DNA from: Synchiropus splendidus
Taxonomy: Eukaryota > Chordata > Actinopteri > Syngnathiformes > Callionymidae
DNA: 64,000 nucleotides
Direction of reading: 5' to 3'
Assembly (NCBI RefSeq): GCF_027744825.2
Contig: NC_071349.1
Coordinates: 4,092,001-4,156,000, forward strand
In this document: positions 12,867 to 25,804 of the stretch, piece by piece
How the letters are laid out: the number at the start of each line of letters is the position of its first letter
Position numbering within the stretch: position 1 is the first letter of the stretch
Made by a program: the position numbers and the translations under genes
The notes under the pieces: model-generated
What the model saw: the letters and a program-made list of their open reading frames with translations, nothing else
Told to the model about the DNA's origin: nothing
Databases searched by the model: none

Positions 12867-15792
12867 ATTGGTTTTGTGCATTGTGCGGTAACTTTGAAGG
12901 GAAACCTCAGAACATGAAATTTTCAACCTCCCGCTATTGTAGAAAGGGTCTTTCTAGTAGTTGCACATCAAATCTAAGCTGTCTGAAGTGTCTTCTCAAA
13001 GTTATCAACACTTTTATGTTTGGCGTTCCGGAATCGACCTTATCTCAGGCGGAAAACGCGTTTTACACATGGTACCATAACTTTGCAGGGAAGCTTCAGA
13101 ACATGAAATTTTCACCTCCCACTATAGCAGAAAGGGTCTTTCTAGTAGTTTCACGTGAAATCTAAGATGTCTGAAGTGTTTTTCCAAAGTTATCAAAATT
13201 GTTATGTTTGGCGTTCCGGAATCGACTTTATCTCAGGCTGAAAACGTGTTTTCCGCATTGTGCCATAACTTTGCAAGGGAGCTTCAGAACATGAAATTTT
13301 AAACTTCCACTATAGCAGAAAAGGTCTTTCTGGTAGTTGCACATCAAATCTAAGCAGTCTGAAGTGTTTTTCCAAAGTTTTCAACATTTTTATGTTTGGC
13401 GTTCGGGAACCCACCTTATCTCAAGCTGAAAACGCGTTTTCTGCATTGTGCCATAACTTTGCAGGAAACTTCAGAATGTGAAATTTTAACTTCCCACTAT
13501 TGCAGAAAGGCTCTGTCTTGTAGTTGCACATCAAATCTAAGCTGTGTGAAGTGTTTTTCCAAAGTTATCAGCATTTTCATGTTTGGCGTTCCGGAATCGA
13601 CCTTATCTCAGGCTGAAAACGCGTTTTACGCATTGTGCCATAACTTTGCATAAAGCTTCAGAACATGAAATTTTCACCTCCCGCTATAGCAGAAAGGGTC
13701 TTTCTAGTAGTTGCAGATCAAATCTAAGCTGTCTGAAATGTTTTTCCAAAGTTATCAACATTTTTATGTTTGGCGTTCTGGAACCCACCTTATCTCAGTC
13801 TGAAAATGTGTTTTCTGCATTGTGCCGTAACTTTGCAGGGAAGCCTCAGAACATGAAATTTTCTCCTCCCGCTATAGTAGAAAGGGTCTTTCTAGTAGTT
13901 GCACATCGAATCTAAGCTGTCTGAAATGTTTTTCCAAAGTTATCAACATTTTTATGTTTGGCGTTCCGGAATCGACCTTATCTCAGGCTGAAAACGCGTT
14001 TTACGCATTGTGCCACAACTTTGCATAAAGCTTCAGAACATGAAATTTTAACCTCCCACTATAGTAGAAAGGGTCTTTCTAGTAGTTGCATATCAAATCT
14101 AAGCTGTCTGAAGTGTTTTTCCAAAGTTATCAACATTTTTGTGTTTGGCGTTCTGGAATCGACCTTATCTCAGGCTGAAGACGCGTTTTACGCATTGTGC
14201 CATAACTTTTCAGAGGAGCTTCAGAACATGACATTTTAAACTTCCTCTATGGCAGAAAGGGTCTTTCAAGTAGTTGCAGATTCAAGCTAAGCTGTCTGAA
14301 GTGTTTTTCCAAACTTATCAACATTTTTATGTTTGGCGTTCCGGAACCCATCTTATCTCAGGCTGAAAACGCGTTTTCTGCATAGTGCCATACCTTTGCA
14401 GGGAAGCTTCAGAACATGAAATTTTCACCTCCCACTATAGCAGAAAGGGTCTTTCTTGTAGTTGCACATCAATTGTAAGCGGTCTGAAGTGTATTTCAAA
14501 AGTTATCAACTTTTTTATGTTTGACGTTCCTGAATCGACCTGATCACAGGCTGAAAACGCGTTTCACGCATTGTTCCATAACTTTGCCGTGAAGCTTCAG
14601 AACATGAAATTTTCACCTCCCACAATGGCAGAAAGGGTCTTTCTCGTAGTTTCACGTGAAATCTCAGCTGTCTGAGGTGTTTTTCCAAAGGTATCAACAT
14701 TTTTATGTTTGGCGTTCCGGAATCGACCTTATCTCAGGCTGAAAACGCGTTTTAAGCATTGTGCCACAACTATGCATAAAGCTTAAGAACATGAAATTTT
14801 CACCTCCCATTATAGCAGAAAGGGTCTTTCTAGTAGTTTCACGTGAAATCTAAGCTGTCAGAAGTGTTTTTCCAAAGTGATCAACATTTTTATGTTTGGC
14901 GTTCCGGAATCGACTTTATCTCAGGCTGAAAACCTTTTTTACCGCATTGTGCCATGACTTTGCAGGAAACTTCAGAATAAGAAATTTTAACCTCCCACTG
15001 TTGCAGAAAGGGTCTGTCTTGTAGTTGCACTTCAAATCGAAGCTGTCTGAAGTGTTTTTCCAAAGTTATCAACATTTTCATGTTTGGCGTTCCGGAATCG
15101 ACCTTATCTCAGGCTGAAAACGGGTTTTACGCATTGTGCCATAACTTTGCATAAAAAATCAGAATATGAAATTTTCACCTCCCACTATAGCAGAAAGGGT
15201 CTTTCTAGTAGTTGCAGATCAAATCTAAGCTGTCTGAAGTGTTTTTCCAAAGTTATCAACATTTTTATGTTTGCCGTTCTGGAACCCACCTTATCTCAGG
15301 CTGAAAACGCATTTTCTGCATTCTGCCTTAACTTTGCAGGGAAGCTTCAGAACATGAAATTTTCACCTCCCACTATAGCAGAAAGGGTCTCTCTAGTAGT
15401 TGCACATCAAATCTAACCCGTCTGAAGGGTTTTTCCAAAATTATCAACATTTTTATATTTGGTGTTCCTGAATCGACCTTATCTCAGGCTGAAAACGCGT
15501 TTTCTGCATTGTGCCATAACTTTGCAGGGAAGCTTCAGATCATGAAATGTTCATTTCCCACTATAGCAGAAAGGGTCTTTCTAGTAGTTGCACATCAAAT
15601 CTAAGCTGTCTGAAGTGTTTTTCCGAAGTTATCAACATTTTTGTGTTTGGCGTTCCGGAATCAACCTTATGTGAGGCTGAAAACGCGTTTTCTGCATTGT
15701 GCCATAACTTTGCAGGGAAGCTTCAGAACAAAAATTTTTCACCTTCCACTATAGCAGAAAGGGTCTCTCTAGTAGTTGCACATCAAATCTAA

Positions 15793-16168
15793 CCTGTCTG
15801 AAGTGTTTTTCCAAAGTTATCAACATTTTTATGTTTGGCGTTCCGGAACCCAGCTTTTGTCAGACTGAAAATGCGTTTTCTGCATTGTGCCACAACTTTG
15901 TAGGGAAGCTTAAGAACATGAAATTTTAACCTCCCACTATAGCAGAACGGGTCTTTCTAGTAGTTGCACATCAAATCTAAGCTGTCTGAAGAGTTTTTCC
16001 AAAGTTATCAACATTTTTATGTTTGGCGTTCCGGAACCCAGCTTTTGTCAGACTGAAAATGCGTTTTCTGCATTGTGCCACAACTTTGTAGGGAAGCTTA
16101 AGAACATGAAATTTTAACCTTCCACTATAGCAGAAAGGGTCTTTCTAGTAGTTGCACATCAAATCTAA
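15793..16168 (+). repeat. Tandem doublet of nearly identical adjacent monomers
   Basis: Monomers 15793-15980 and 15981-16168 share ACCCAGCTTTTGTCAGACTG, CACAACTTTGTAGGG and GCTTAAGAAC at exactly 188 bp. Neither neighbour has this combination, so this looks like a recent single-monomer duplication. Confidence 0.88.
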
Positions 16169-16544
16169 GCTGTCTGAAGTGTTTTTCCAAAGTTAGCAAC
16201 ATTTTTATGTTTGCCGTTCTGAAATCAACCTCATCTCAGGCTGTAAACGAGTTTTACGCATTGTGCCAGAACTTTGCAGCGAAGCTTCAGAACATGAAAT
16301 GTTCATTTCCCACTATAGCAGAAAGGGTCTTTCTAGCAGTTGCACATCAAATCTAAGCTGTCTGAAGTGTTTTTCCGAAGTTATCAACATTTTTGTGTTT
16401 GGCGTTCCGGAATCAACCTTATGTGAGGCTGAAAACGCGTTTTCTGCATTGTGCCATACCTTTGCAGGGAAGCTTCAGAACAAAAAATTTTCACCTCCCA
16501 CTATAGCAGAAAGGGTCTTTCTAGTAGTTGCAAATCAAATCTAA

Positions 16545-16691
16545 GCTGTCTGAAGTGTTTTTCCAAAGTTCTCAACATTTTTATGTTTGGCGTTCTGGAA
16601 CCCACCTTATCTCAGGCTGAAAACGCTTTTTTTGCATTGTGCCATAACTTTGCCGGAAAGCTGCATAATATGAAATTTTCACCAAATCTAA
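16545..16691 (+). repeat. 147-bp monomer with 41-bp internal deletion (copy 1)
   Basis: After ATATGAAATTTTCACC the sequence jumps to AAATCTAAGCTGTC. The 41 bases that normally lie between are missing, including the whole AGAAAG/CTTTCT dyad. The remaining monomer is 147 bp. The same deletion with the same linked marks (GTTCTCAACATTT, GCCGGAAAGCTGCATAATATG) recurs at 18196 and 23419, so all three descend from one event. Confidence 0.92.
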
Positions 16692-17067
16692 GCTGTCTGA
16701 AGTGTTTTTCCAAAGTTATGAACATTTTTATGTTTGGCGTTCCGGAATCGAACTTATCTCGGGCTGAATACGCGTTTTGTTCATTGTGCCATAACTTTGC
16801 ATGGAATTTTCAGAACATGAAATTTTCACCTTCCACTATAGCAGAAAGGGTCTTTCTAGTAGTTGCAAATCAAATCTAAGCTGTCTGAAATGTTTTTCCA
16901 AAGTTCTCAACATTTTTATGTTTGGCGTTCTGGAAACCACATTATCTCAGGCTGAAAACGTGTTTTCTGCATTGTGCCATAACTTTGCAGGAATGCTGCC
17001 TAATATGAAATTTTCACCTCCCACTATAGCAGAAGGGGTCTTTCTAGTAGTTGCACATCAAATCTAA

Positions 17068-20000
17068 GCTGTCTGAAGTGTTTTTCAAAAGTTATCAACA
17101 TTTTTACGTTTGCCGTTCTGAAATCAACCTCATCTCAGGCTGAAAACGCGTTTTACGCATTGTGCCAGAACTTTGCAGCGAAGCATCAGAACATGACATT
17201 TTCACCTCCCACTATAGCAGAAAGGGTCTGTCTTGTAGTTGCACATCAAATCTAAGCTGTCTGAAGTGTTTTTCGAAAGTTTTCAACTTTTTTATGTTTG
17301 GTGTTCCTGAATCGACCTTATCTCAGGCTGAAAACGCGTTTTCTGCATTGTGCCATAACTTTGCAGGGAAGCTTCAGATCATGAAATGTTCATTTCCCAC
17401 TATAGCAGAAAGGGTCTTTCTAGTAGTTGCTCATCAAATCTAAGCTGTCTGAAGTGTTTTTCCGAAGTTATCAACATTTTTGTGTTTGGCGTTCCGGAAT
17501 CAACCTTATGTGAGGCTGAAAACGCGTTTTCTGCATTGTGCCATAACTTTGCAGGGAAGCTTCAGAACAAAATTTTTTCACCTCCCACTATAGCAGAAAG
17601 GGTCTTTCTAGTAGTTGCACAACAAATCTAAGCTGTCTGAAGTGTTTTTCGAAAGTTTTCAACATTTTTATGTTTGGTGTTCCTGAATCTATCTTATCTC
17701 AGGCTGAAGACGTGTTTTCTGCATTGTGCCATAACTTTGCAGGAAAGCTTCAGAACATGAAATTTTAACCTCCCACTATAGCAGAACGGGTCTTTCTAGT
17801 AGTTGCACATCAAATCTAAGCTGTCTGAAGTGTTTTTCCAAAGTTATCAACATTTTTATGTTTGGCGTTCCGGAACCCACCTTTTGTCAGGCTGAAAACG
17901 CGTTTTCTGCATTGTGCCATAACTTTGCAGCGAAGCTTCAGAACATGAAATTTTAACCTCCCACTATAGCAGAAAGGGTCTTTCTAGTAGTTGCACATCA
18001 AATCTAAGCTGTCTGAAGTGTTTTTCCGAAGTTATCAACATTTTTGTGTTTGGCGTTCCGGAATCAACCTTATGTGAGGCTGAAAACGCGTTTTCTGCAT
18101 TGCGCCATAACTTTGCAGGGAAGCTTCTGAACAAAGATTTTTCACCTCCCACTATAGCAGAAAGGGTCTTTCTAGTAGTTGCAAATCAAATCTAAGCTGT
18201 CTGAAGTGTTTTTCCAAAGTTCTCAACATTTTTATGTTTGGCGTTCTGGAACCCACCTTATCTCAGGCTGAAAACGCGTTTTCTGCATTGTGCCATAACT
18301 TTGCCGGAAAGCTGCATAATATGAAATTTTCACCAAATCTCAGCTGTCTGAAGTGTTTTTCCAAAGTTATAAACATTTTTATGTTTGGCGTTCCGGAATC
18401 GATCTTATCTCGGGCTGAATACGCGTTTTCTTCATTGTGCCATAACTTTGCATGGAATTTTCAGAACATGAAATTTTCACCTTCCACTATAGCAGAAAGG
18501 ATCTTTCTAGTAGTTGCAAATCAAATCTAAGCTGTCTGAAATGTTTTTCCAAAGTTCTCAGCATTTTTATGTTTGGCGTTCCGGAATCGACCTTATGTGA
18601 GGCTGAAAACGCGTTTTCTGCATTGTGCCATAACTTTGCAGGGAAGCTTCAGAACAAAAAAATTTCACCTCCCACTATAGCAGAAAGGGTCTTTCTAGTA
18701 GTTGCACATCAAATCTAAGCTGTCTGAAGTGTTTTTCCGAAGTTATTAACATTTTTATGTTTGGCGTTCCGGAATTGACGTTATGTGAGGCTGAAAACGC
18801 ATTTTCTGCATTGTGACATAAGTTTGCAGGGAAGCTTCAGAACATGAAATTTTCACCTCCCACGATAGCAGAAAGGGTCTTTCTAGTAGTTGCACATCAA
18901 ATCTAAGCTGTCAAAAGAGTTTTTCCAAAGTTATCAATATTTTTATGTTTGGCGTTCCAGAATCAACCTTATCTCAGGCTGAAAACGCGTTTCCTGCATT
19001 GTGGCATAACTTTGCAGGGAAGCTTCAGAACATCGAATTTTCACTTCCACAATGGCAGAAATGGTCTTTCTAGTAGTTGCACATCAAATCGAAGCTGTTT
19101 GAATTGTTTTTCCAAAGTTATCAACACTTTCATGTTTGGTGTTCCGGAATCAACCTTATCTCTGGCTGAAAACACGTTTTACGCATTCTGCCATAACTTT
19201 GCAGGAAAGCTTCAGAACATGAATTTTTAACCTCCCACAATGGCAGAAATGGTCTTTCTAGTAGTTGCACATCAAATCAAAGCTGTCTGAAGTGTTTTTC
19301 CAAAGTTTTCAACATTTTTATGTTTGGCGATCCGGAATCGACCATATCTCAGGCTGAAAACGCGTATTCTGCACTGTGCCTTAACTTTGCAGGGAAGCTT
19401 CAGAACATGACATTTTCACCTCCCACTATATCAGAAAGGATCTTTCTAGTAGTTGCACATCACATCTAAGCTGTCTGAAGTGTTTTCCCGAAGTTATCAA
19501 CATTTTTCTGTTTGGTGTTTCGGAATCGACCTGATCTCAGGCTGAAAACGCGTTTTCGGAATTGTGCCATAACTTTGCAGGGAAGCTTCAGAACATGAAG
19601 TTTTCACCTCCCACTATATCAGAAAGGGTCTTTCTAGTAGTTGCTCGTCAAATCTAAGCTGTCTGAAGTGTTTTTCCAAAGTTATCAACATTTTTATGTT
19701 TGGCGTTCTGGAACCCACCTTATCTCAGTCTGAAAACGTGTTTTTTGCATTGTGCCATAACTTTGCAGGGATGCCACAGAACATGAAATTTTCACCTCCC
19801 ACTATAGTAGAAAGGGTCTTTCTAGTAGTTGCACATCAAATCTAAGCTGTCTGAAGTGTTTTTCCAAATTTATCAACATTTTTATGTTTGGCGTTCCGGA
19901 ACCGACTTTATCTCAGGCTGAAAACCTTTTTTTCCGCATTGTGCCATAACTTTGCAAGGAAGCTTCAGAACATGAAATTTTAAAGTTCCACTGTAGCAGA

Positions 20001-20786
20001 AAGGGTCTTTCTAGTAGTTGCACATGAAATCTAAGCTGTCTGAAGTGTTTTTCCAAAGTTATCAACATTTTTATGTTTGGCGTTCCGGAATAAACCTTAT
20101 CTCAGGCTGAAAACGCGTTTTCTGCATTGTGCCATAACTTTGCTTGGAAACTTCAGAACATGAAATTTTCACTACCCACTATAGCAGAAAGGGTCTTTCT
20201 GGTATTTGCATATCAAATCTAAGCTGTCTGAAGTCTTTTTCCAAAGGTATCAACATTTTTATGTTTGGCGTTCCGGAATCGATCTTATCTCAGGCTAAAA
20301 ATGCGTTTTCTGCATTGTGCTATAACTTTGCAGGGAAGGTTCAGAACATGGAATTTTCACCTCCCACTATAGCAGAAAGGGTCTTTCTAGTAGTTGCACA
20401 TCAAATCTAAGCTGTCTACAGTCTTTTTCCAAAGTTATCAACATTTTTATGTTTGGCGATCCGGAATCGACCTTCTCTCAGGCTGAAAACGCGTTTCACG
20501 CATTGTGCCATAACTTTGCAGGGAAGCTTCAGAACAGGACATTTTCACCTCCCGCTATATCAGAAAGGGTCTTTCTAGTAGTTGCACATCAAATCTAAGC
20601 TGTTTGAAGTGTTTTACTGAAGTTATCAACTTTTTTATGTTTGGCGTTCCGGAACCGACCTTATCTCAGGCTGAAAACGGGTTTTACACATTGTGCCATA
20701 ACTTTGCAGGGAAGCTTCAGAACATGGAATTTTCACTACCCACTATAGCAGAAAGGGTCTTTCTAGTAGTTGCACATCAAATCTAA
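17068..20786 (+). repeat. Large HOR unit U1 (3719 bp)
   Basis: U1 starts with the CAAAAGTTATCAACATTTTTACG monomer and ends with monomers P (20411-20598, GGCGATCCGG, GAACAGGACATTTTC) and Q (20599-20786, GTTTTACTGAAGTTATC, AACGGGTTTTACAC). The next base begins the same series again. Its length is 20 monomers minus the 41-bp deletion (3760 - 41 = 3719). It contains the block also seen at 11690. U2 repeats it directly. Confidence 0.9.
18196..18342 (+). repeat. 147-bp monomer with 41-bp internal deletion (copy 2)
   Basis: Same breakpoint as 16545-16691, with AAATCTCAGC after the join. The matching point in copy 1 is 1651 bp upstream, which is nine monomers minus 41 bp. Confidence 0.92.
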
Positions 20787-22290
20787 GCTGTCTGAAGTGT
20801 TTTTCAAAAGTTATCAACATTTTTACGTTTGCCGTTCTGAAATCAACCTCATCTCAGGCTGAAAACGCGTTTTACGCATTGTGCCAGAACTTTGCAGCGA
20901 AGCATCAGAACATGACATTTTCACCTCCCACTATAGCAGAAAGGGTCTGTCTTGTAGTTGCACATCAAATCTAAGCTGTCTGAAGTGTTTTTCGAAAGTT
21001 TTCAACTTTTTTATGTTTGGTGTTCCTGAATCGACCTTATCTCAGGCTGAAAACGCGTTTTCTGCATTGTGCCATAACTTTGCAGGGAAGCTTCAGATCA
21101 TGAAATGTTCATTTCCCACTATAGCAGAAAGGGTCTTTCTAGTAGTTGCACATCAAATCTAAGCTGTCTGAAGTGTTTTTCCGAAGTTATCAACATTTTT
21201 GTGTTTGGCGTTCCGGAATCAACCTTATGTGAGGCTGAAAACGCGTTTTCTGCATTGTGCCATAACTTTGCAGGGAAGCTTCAGAACAAAATTTTTTCAC
21301 CTCCCACTATAGCAGAAAGGGTCTTTCTAGTAGTTGCACAACAAATCTAAGCTGTCTGAAGTGTTTTTCGAAAGTTTTCAACATTTTTATGTTTGGTGTT
21401 CCTGAATCTATCTTATCTCAGGCTGAAGACGTGTTTTCTGCATTGTGCCATAACTTTGCAGGAAAGCTTCAGAACATGAAATTTTAACCTCCCACTATAG
21501 CAGAACGGGTCTTTCTAGTAGTTGCACATCAAATCTAAGCTGTCTGAAGTGTTTTTCCAAAGTTATCAACATTTTTATGTTTGGCGTTCCGGAACCCACC
21601 TTTTGTCAGGCTGAAAACGCGTTTTCTGCATTGTGCCATAACTTTGCAGCGAAGCTTCAGAACATGAAATTTTAACCTCCCACTATAGCAGAAAGGGTCT
21701 TTCTAGTAGTTGCACATCAAATCTAAGCTGTCTGAAGTGTTTTTCCGAAGTTATCAACATTTTTGTGTTTGGCGTTCCGGAATCAACCTTATGTGAGGCT
21801 GAAAACGCGTTTTCTGCATTGCGCCATAACTTTGCAGGGAAGCTTCCGAACAAAGATTTTTCACCTCCCACTATAGCAGAAAGGGTCTTTCTAGTAGTTG
21901 CAAATCAAATCTAAGCTGTCTGAAGTGTTTTTCCAAAGTTCTCAACATTTTTATGTTTGGCGTTCTGGAACCCACCTTATCTCAGGCTGAAAACGCGTTT
22001 TCTGCATTGTGCCATAACTTTGCAGGGAAGCTTCAGAACAGGACATTTTCACCTCCCGCTATATCAGAAAGGGTCTTTCTAGTAGTTGCACATCAAATCT
22101 AAGCTGTTTGAAGTGTTTTACTGAAGTTATCAACTTTTTTATGTTTGGCGTTCCGGAACCGACCTTATCTCAGGCTGAAAACGGGTTTTACACATTGTGC
22201 CATAACTTTGCAGGGAAGCTTCAGAACATGGAATTTTCACTACCCACTATAGCAGAAAGGGTCTTTCTAGTAGTTGCACATCAAATCTAA
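20787..22290 (+). repeat. 8-monomer subunit X2 (1504 bp) duplicated inside U2
   Basis: Six monomers match 17068-18195 and 22291-23418. They are followed by a chimeric monomer (21915-22102) and a Q monomer (22103-22290). The chimera starts like the GTTCTCAACATTT type and ends like P (GAACAGGACATTTTC, CCCGCTATATCAG). The series then restarts at 22291. The 41-bp-deleted monomer was replaced by this chimera, so X2 lacks the 147-bp form. Confidence 0.89.
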
Positions 22291-23418
22291 GCTGTCTGAA
22301 GTGTTTTTCAAAAGTTATCAACATTTTTACGTTTGCCGTTCTGAAATCAACCTCATCTCAGGCTGAAAACGCGTTTTACGCATTGTGCCAGAACTTTGCA
22401 GCGAAGCATCAGAACATGACATTTTCACCTCCCACTATAGCAGAAAGGGTCTGTCTTGTAGTTGCACATCAAATCTAAGCTGTCTGAAGTGTTTTTCGAA
22501 AGTTTTCAACTTTTTTATGTTTGGTGTTCCTGAATCGACCTTATCTCAGGCTGAAAACGCGTTTTCTGCATTGTGCCATAACTTTGCAGGGAAGCTTCAG
22601 ATCATGAAATGTTCATTTCCCACTATAGCAGAAAGGGTCTTTCTAGTAGTTGCACATCAAATCTAAGCTGTCTGAAGTGTTTTTCCGAAGTTATCAACAT
22701 TTTTGTGTTTGGCGTTCCGGAATCAACCTTATGTGAGGCTGAAAACGCGTTTTCTGCATTGTGCCATAACTTTGCAGGGAAGCTTCAGAACAAAATTTTT
22801 TCACCTCCCACTATAGCAGAAAGGGTCTTTCTAGTAGTTGCACAACAAATCTAAGCTGTCTGAAGTGTTTTTCGAAAGTTTTCAACATTTTTATGTTTGG
22901 TGTTCCTGAATCTATCTTATCTCAGGCTGAAGACGTGTTTTCTGCATTGTGCCATAACTTTGCAGGAAAGCTTCAGAACATGAAATTTTAACCTCCCACT
23001 ATAGCAGAACGGGTCTTTCTAGTAGTTGCACATCAAATCTAAGCTGTCTGAAGTGTTTTTCCAAAGTTATCAACATTTTTATGTTTGGCGTTCCGGAACC
23101 CACCTTTTGTCAGGCTGAAAACGCGTTTTCTGCATTGTGCCATAACTTTGCAGCGAAGCTTCAGAACATGAAATTTTAACCTCCCACTATAGCAGAAAGG
23201 GTCTTTCTAGTAGTTGCACATCAAATCTAAGCTGTCTGAAGTGTTTTTCCGAAGTTATCAACATTTTTGTGTTTGGCGTTCCGGAATCAACCTTATGTGA
23301 GGCTGAAAACGCGTTTTCTGCATTGCGCCATAACTTTGCAGGGAAGCTTCCGAACAAAGATTTTTCACCTCCCACTATAGCAGAAAGGGTCTTTCTAGTA
23401 GTTGCAAATCAAATCTAA

Positions 23419-23565
23419 GCTGTCTGAAGTGTTTTTCCAAAGTTCTCAACATTTTTATGTTTGGCGTTCTGGAACCCACCTTATCTCAGGCTGAAAACGC
23501 GTTTTCTGCATTGTGCCATAACTTTGCCGGAAAGCTGCATAATATGAAATTTTCACCAAATCTCA
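23419..23565 (+). repeat. 147-bp monomer with 41-bp internal deletion (copy 3)
   Basis: Same breakpoint and flanking marks as 18196-18342, at an offset of 5223 bp. It was carried along by the large 17068-25633 duplication. Confidence 0.92.
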
Positions 23566-25633
23566 GCTGTCTGAAGTGTTTTTCCAAAGTTATAAACATT
23601 TTTATGTTTGGCGTTCCGGAATCGACCTTATGTGAGGCTGAAAACGCGTTTTCTGCATTGTGCCATAACTTTGCAGGGAAGCTTCAGAACAAAAAAATTT
23701 CACCTCCCACTATAGCAGAAAGGGTCTTTCTAGTAGTTGCACATCAAATCTAAGCTGTCTGAAGTGTTTTTCCGAAGTTATTAACATTTTTATGTTTGGC
23801 GTTCCGGAATTGACGTTATGTGAGGCTGAAAACACGTTTTCTGCATTGTGACATAAGTTTGCAGGGAAGCTTCAGAACATGAAATTTTCACCTCCCACGA
23901 TAGCAGAAAGGGTCTTTCTAGTAGTTGCACATCAAATCTATGCTGTCAAAAGAGTTTTTCCAAAGTTATCAATATTTTTATGTTTGGCGTTCCAGAATCA
24001 ACCTTATCTCAGGCTGAAAACGCGTTTCCTGCATTGTGGCATAACTTTGCAGGGAAGCTTCAGAACATCGAATTTTCACTTCCACAATGGCAGAAATGGT
24101 CTTTCTAGTAGTTGCACATCAAATCGAAGCTGTTTGAATTGTTTTTCCAAAGTTATCAACACTTTCATGTTTGGTGTTCCGGAATCAACCTTATCTCTGG
24201 CTGAAAACACGTTTTACGCATTCTGCCTTAACTTTGCAGGGAAGCTTCAGAACATGACATTTTCACCTCCCACTATATCAGAAAGGATCTTTCTAGTAGT
24301 TGCACATCACATCTAAGCTGTCTGAAGTGTTTTCCCGAAGTTATCAACATTTTTCTGTTTGGTGTTTCGGAATCGACCTGATCTCAGGCTGAAAACGCGT
24401 TTTCGGAATTGTGCCATAACTTTGCAGGGAAGCTTCAGAACATGAAGTTTTCACCTCCCACTATATCAGAAAGGGTCTTTCTAGTAGTTGCTCGTCAAAT
24501 CTAAGCTGTCTGAAGTGTTTTTCCAAAGTTATCAACATTTTTATGTTTGGCGTTCTGGAACCCACCTTATCTCAGTCTGAAAACGTGTTTTTTGCATTGT
24601 GCCATAACTTTGCAGGGATGCCACAGAACATGAAATTTTCACCTCCCACTATAGTAGAAAGGGTCTTTCTAGTAGTTGCACATCAAATCTAAGCTGTCTG
24701 AAGTGTTTTTCCAAATTTATCAACATTTTTATGTTTGGCGTTCCGGAACCGACTTTATCTCAGGCTGAAAACCTTTTTTTCCGCATTGTGCCATAACTTT
24801 GCAAGGAAGCTTCAGAACATGAAATTTTAAAGTTCCACTGTAGCAGAAAGGGTCTTTGTAGTAGTTGCACATGAAATCTAAGCTGTCTGAAGTGTTTTTC
24901 CAAAGTTATCAACATTTTTATGTTTGGCGTTCCGGAATAAACCTTATCTCAGGCTGAAAACGCGTTTTCTGCATTGTGCCATAACTTTGCTTGGAAACTT
25001 CAGAACATGAAATTTTCACTACCCACTATAGCAGAAAGGGTCTTTCTGGTATTTGCATATCAAATCTAAGCTGTCTGAAGTCTTTTTCCAAAGGTATCAA
25101 CATTTTTATGTTTGGCGTTCCGGAATCGATCTTATCTCAGGCTAAAAATGCATTTTCTGCATTGTGCTATAACTTTGCAGGGAAGGTTCAGAACATGGAA
25201 TTTTCACCTCCCACTATAGCAGAAAGGGTCTTTCTAGTAGTTGCACATCAAATCTAAGCTGTCTACAGTCTTTTTCCAAAGTTATCAACATTTTTATGTT
25301 TGGCGATCCGGAATCGACCTTCTCTCAGGCTGAAAACGCGTTTCACGCATTGTGCCATAACTTTGCAGGGAAGCTTCAGAACAGGACATTTTCACCTCCC
25401 GCTATATCAGAAAGGGTCTTTCTAGTAGTTGCACATCAAATCTAAGCTGTTTGAAGTGTTTTACTGAAGTTATCAACTTTTTTATGTTTGGCGTTCCGGA
25501 ACCGACCTTATCTCAGGCTGAAAACGGGTTTTACACATTGTGCCATAACTTTGCAGGGAAGCTTCAGAACATGGAATTTTCACTACCCACTATAGCAGAA
25601 AGGGTCTTTCTAGTAGTTGCACATCAAATCTAA

Positions 25634-25804
25634 GCTGTCTACAGTCTTTTTCCAAAGTTATCAACATTTTTATGTTTCTTATCTCAGGCTGAAAACGCGT
25701 TTTTCGCAGCATGCCATAAATTTGCAGGGAAGCTTCAGAAAATGAAATTTTCACCAGCCACAATAGCAGAAATGGTCCTTCCAGTAGTTGCACATCAAAT
25801 ACAA
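25634..25804 (+). repeat. 171-bp monomer with 17-bp deletion
   Basis: TTTTTATGTTT runs straight into CTTATCTCAGG, losing about 17 bases that include the TTCCGGAA dyad and its CpGs. The start (GCTGTCTACAGTC) resembles monomer P at 20411 and 25258, so the unit probably began another P before diverging. Confidence 0.88.

Larger units (their letters stand above)
12867..17067 (+). repeat. Irregular monomers with local amplifications
   Basis: About 22 monomers. Bases 15541-15730 and 16293-16480 are similar at 752 bp (four monomers): GATCATGAAATG or GAACATGAAATG, then CATTTCCC, CCGAAG and TTATGTGAGG. The same pair continues into the 17068 unit. Near 13500 and 14950-15010 two monomers share a one-base-short GCAGGAAACTTCAG form. 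No gene is seen. Confidence 0.83.
20787..25633 (+). repeat. Large HOR unit U2 (4847 bp), with internal duplication and two monomer losses
   Basis: U2 repeats U1 in order, with offsets stepping from 3719 to 5223, 5035 and 4847. The +1504 step is an extra eight-monomer subunit. The two -188 steps are single-monomer losses at 23566-23753 and 24129-24316, where one chimeric monomer replaces two of U1. The sum closes exactly: 3719 + 1504 - 188 - 188 = 4847. U2 ends with the same P (25258-25445) and Q (25446-25633) pair. Confidence 0.9.

Noticed and set aside
13401..13415. RNA polymerase III B-box-like GTTCGGGAACCC, suggesting a tRNA-derived SINE origin
   Set aside because: It is a single-copy variant of the first dyad, imperfect against the B box, with no A box at proper spacing and no tRNA fold.
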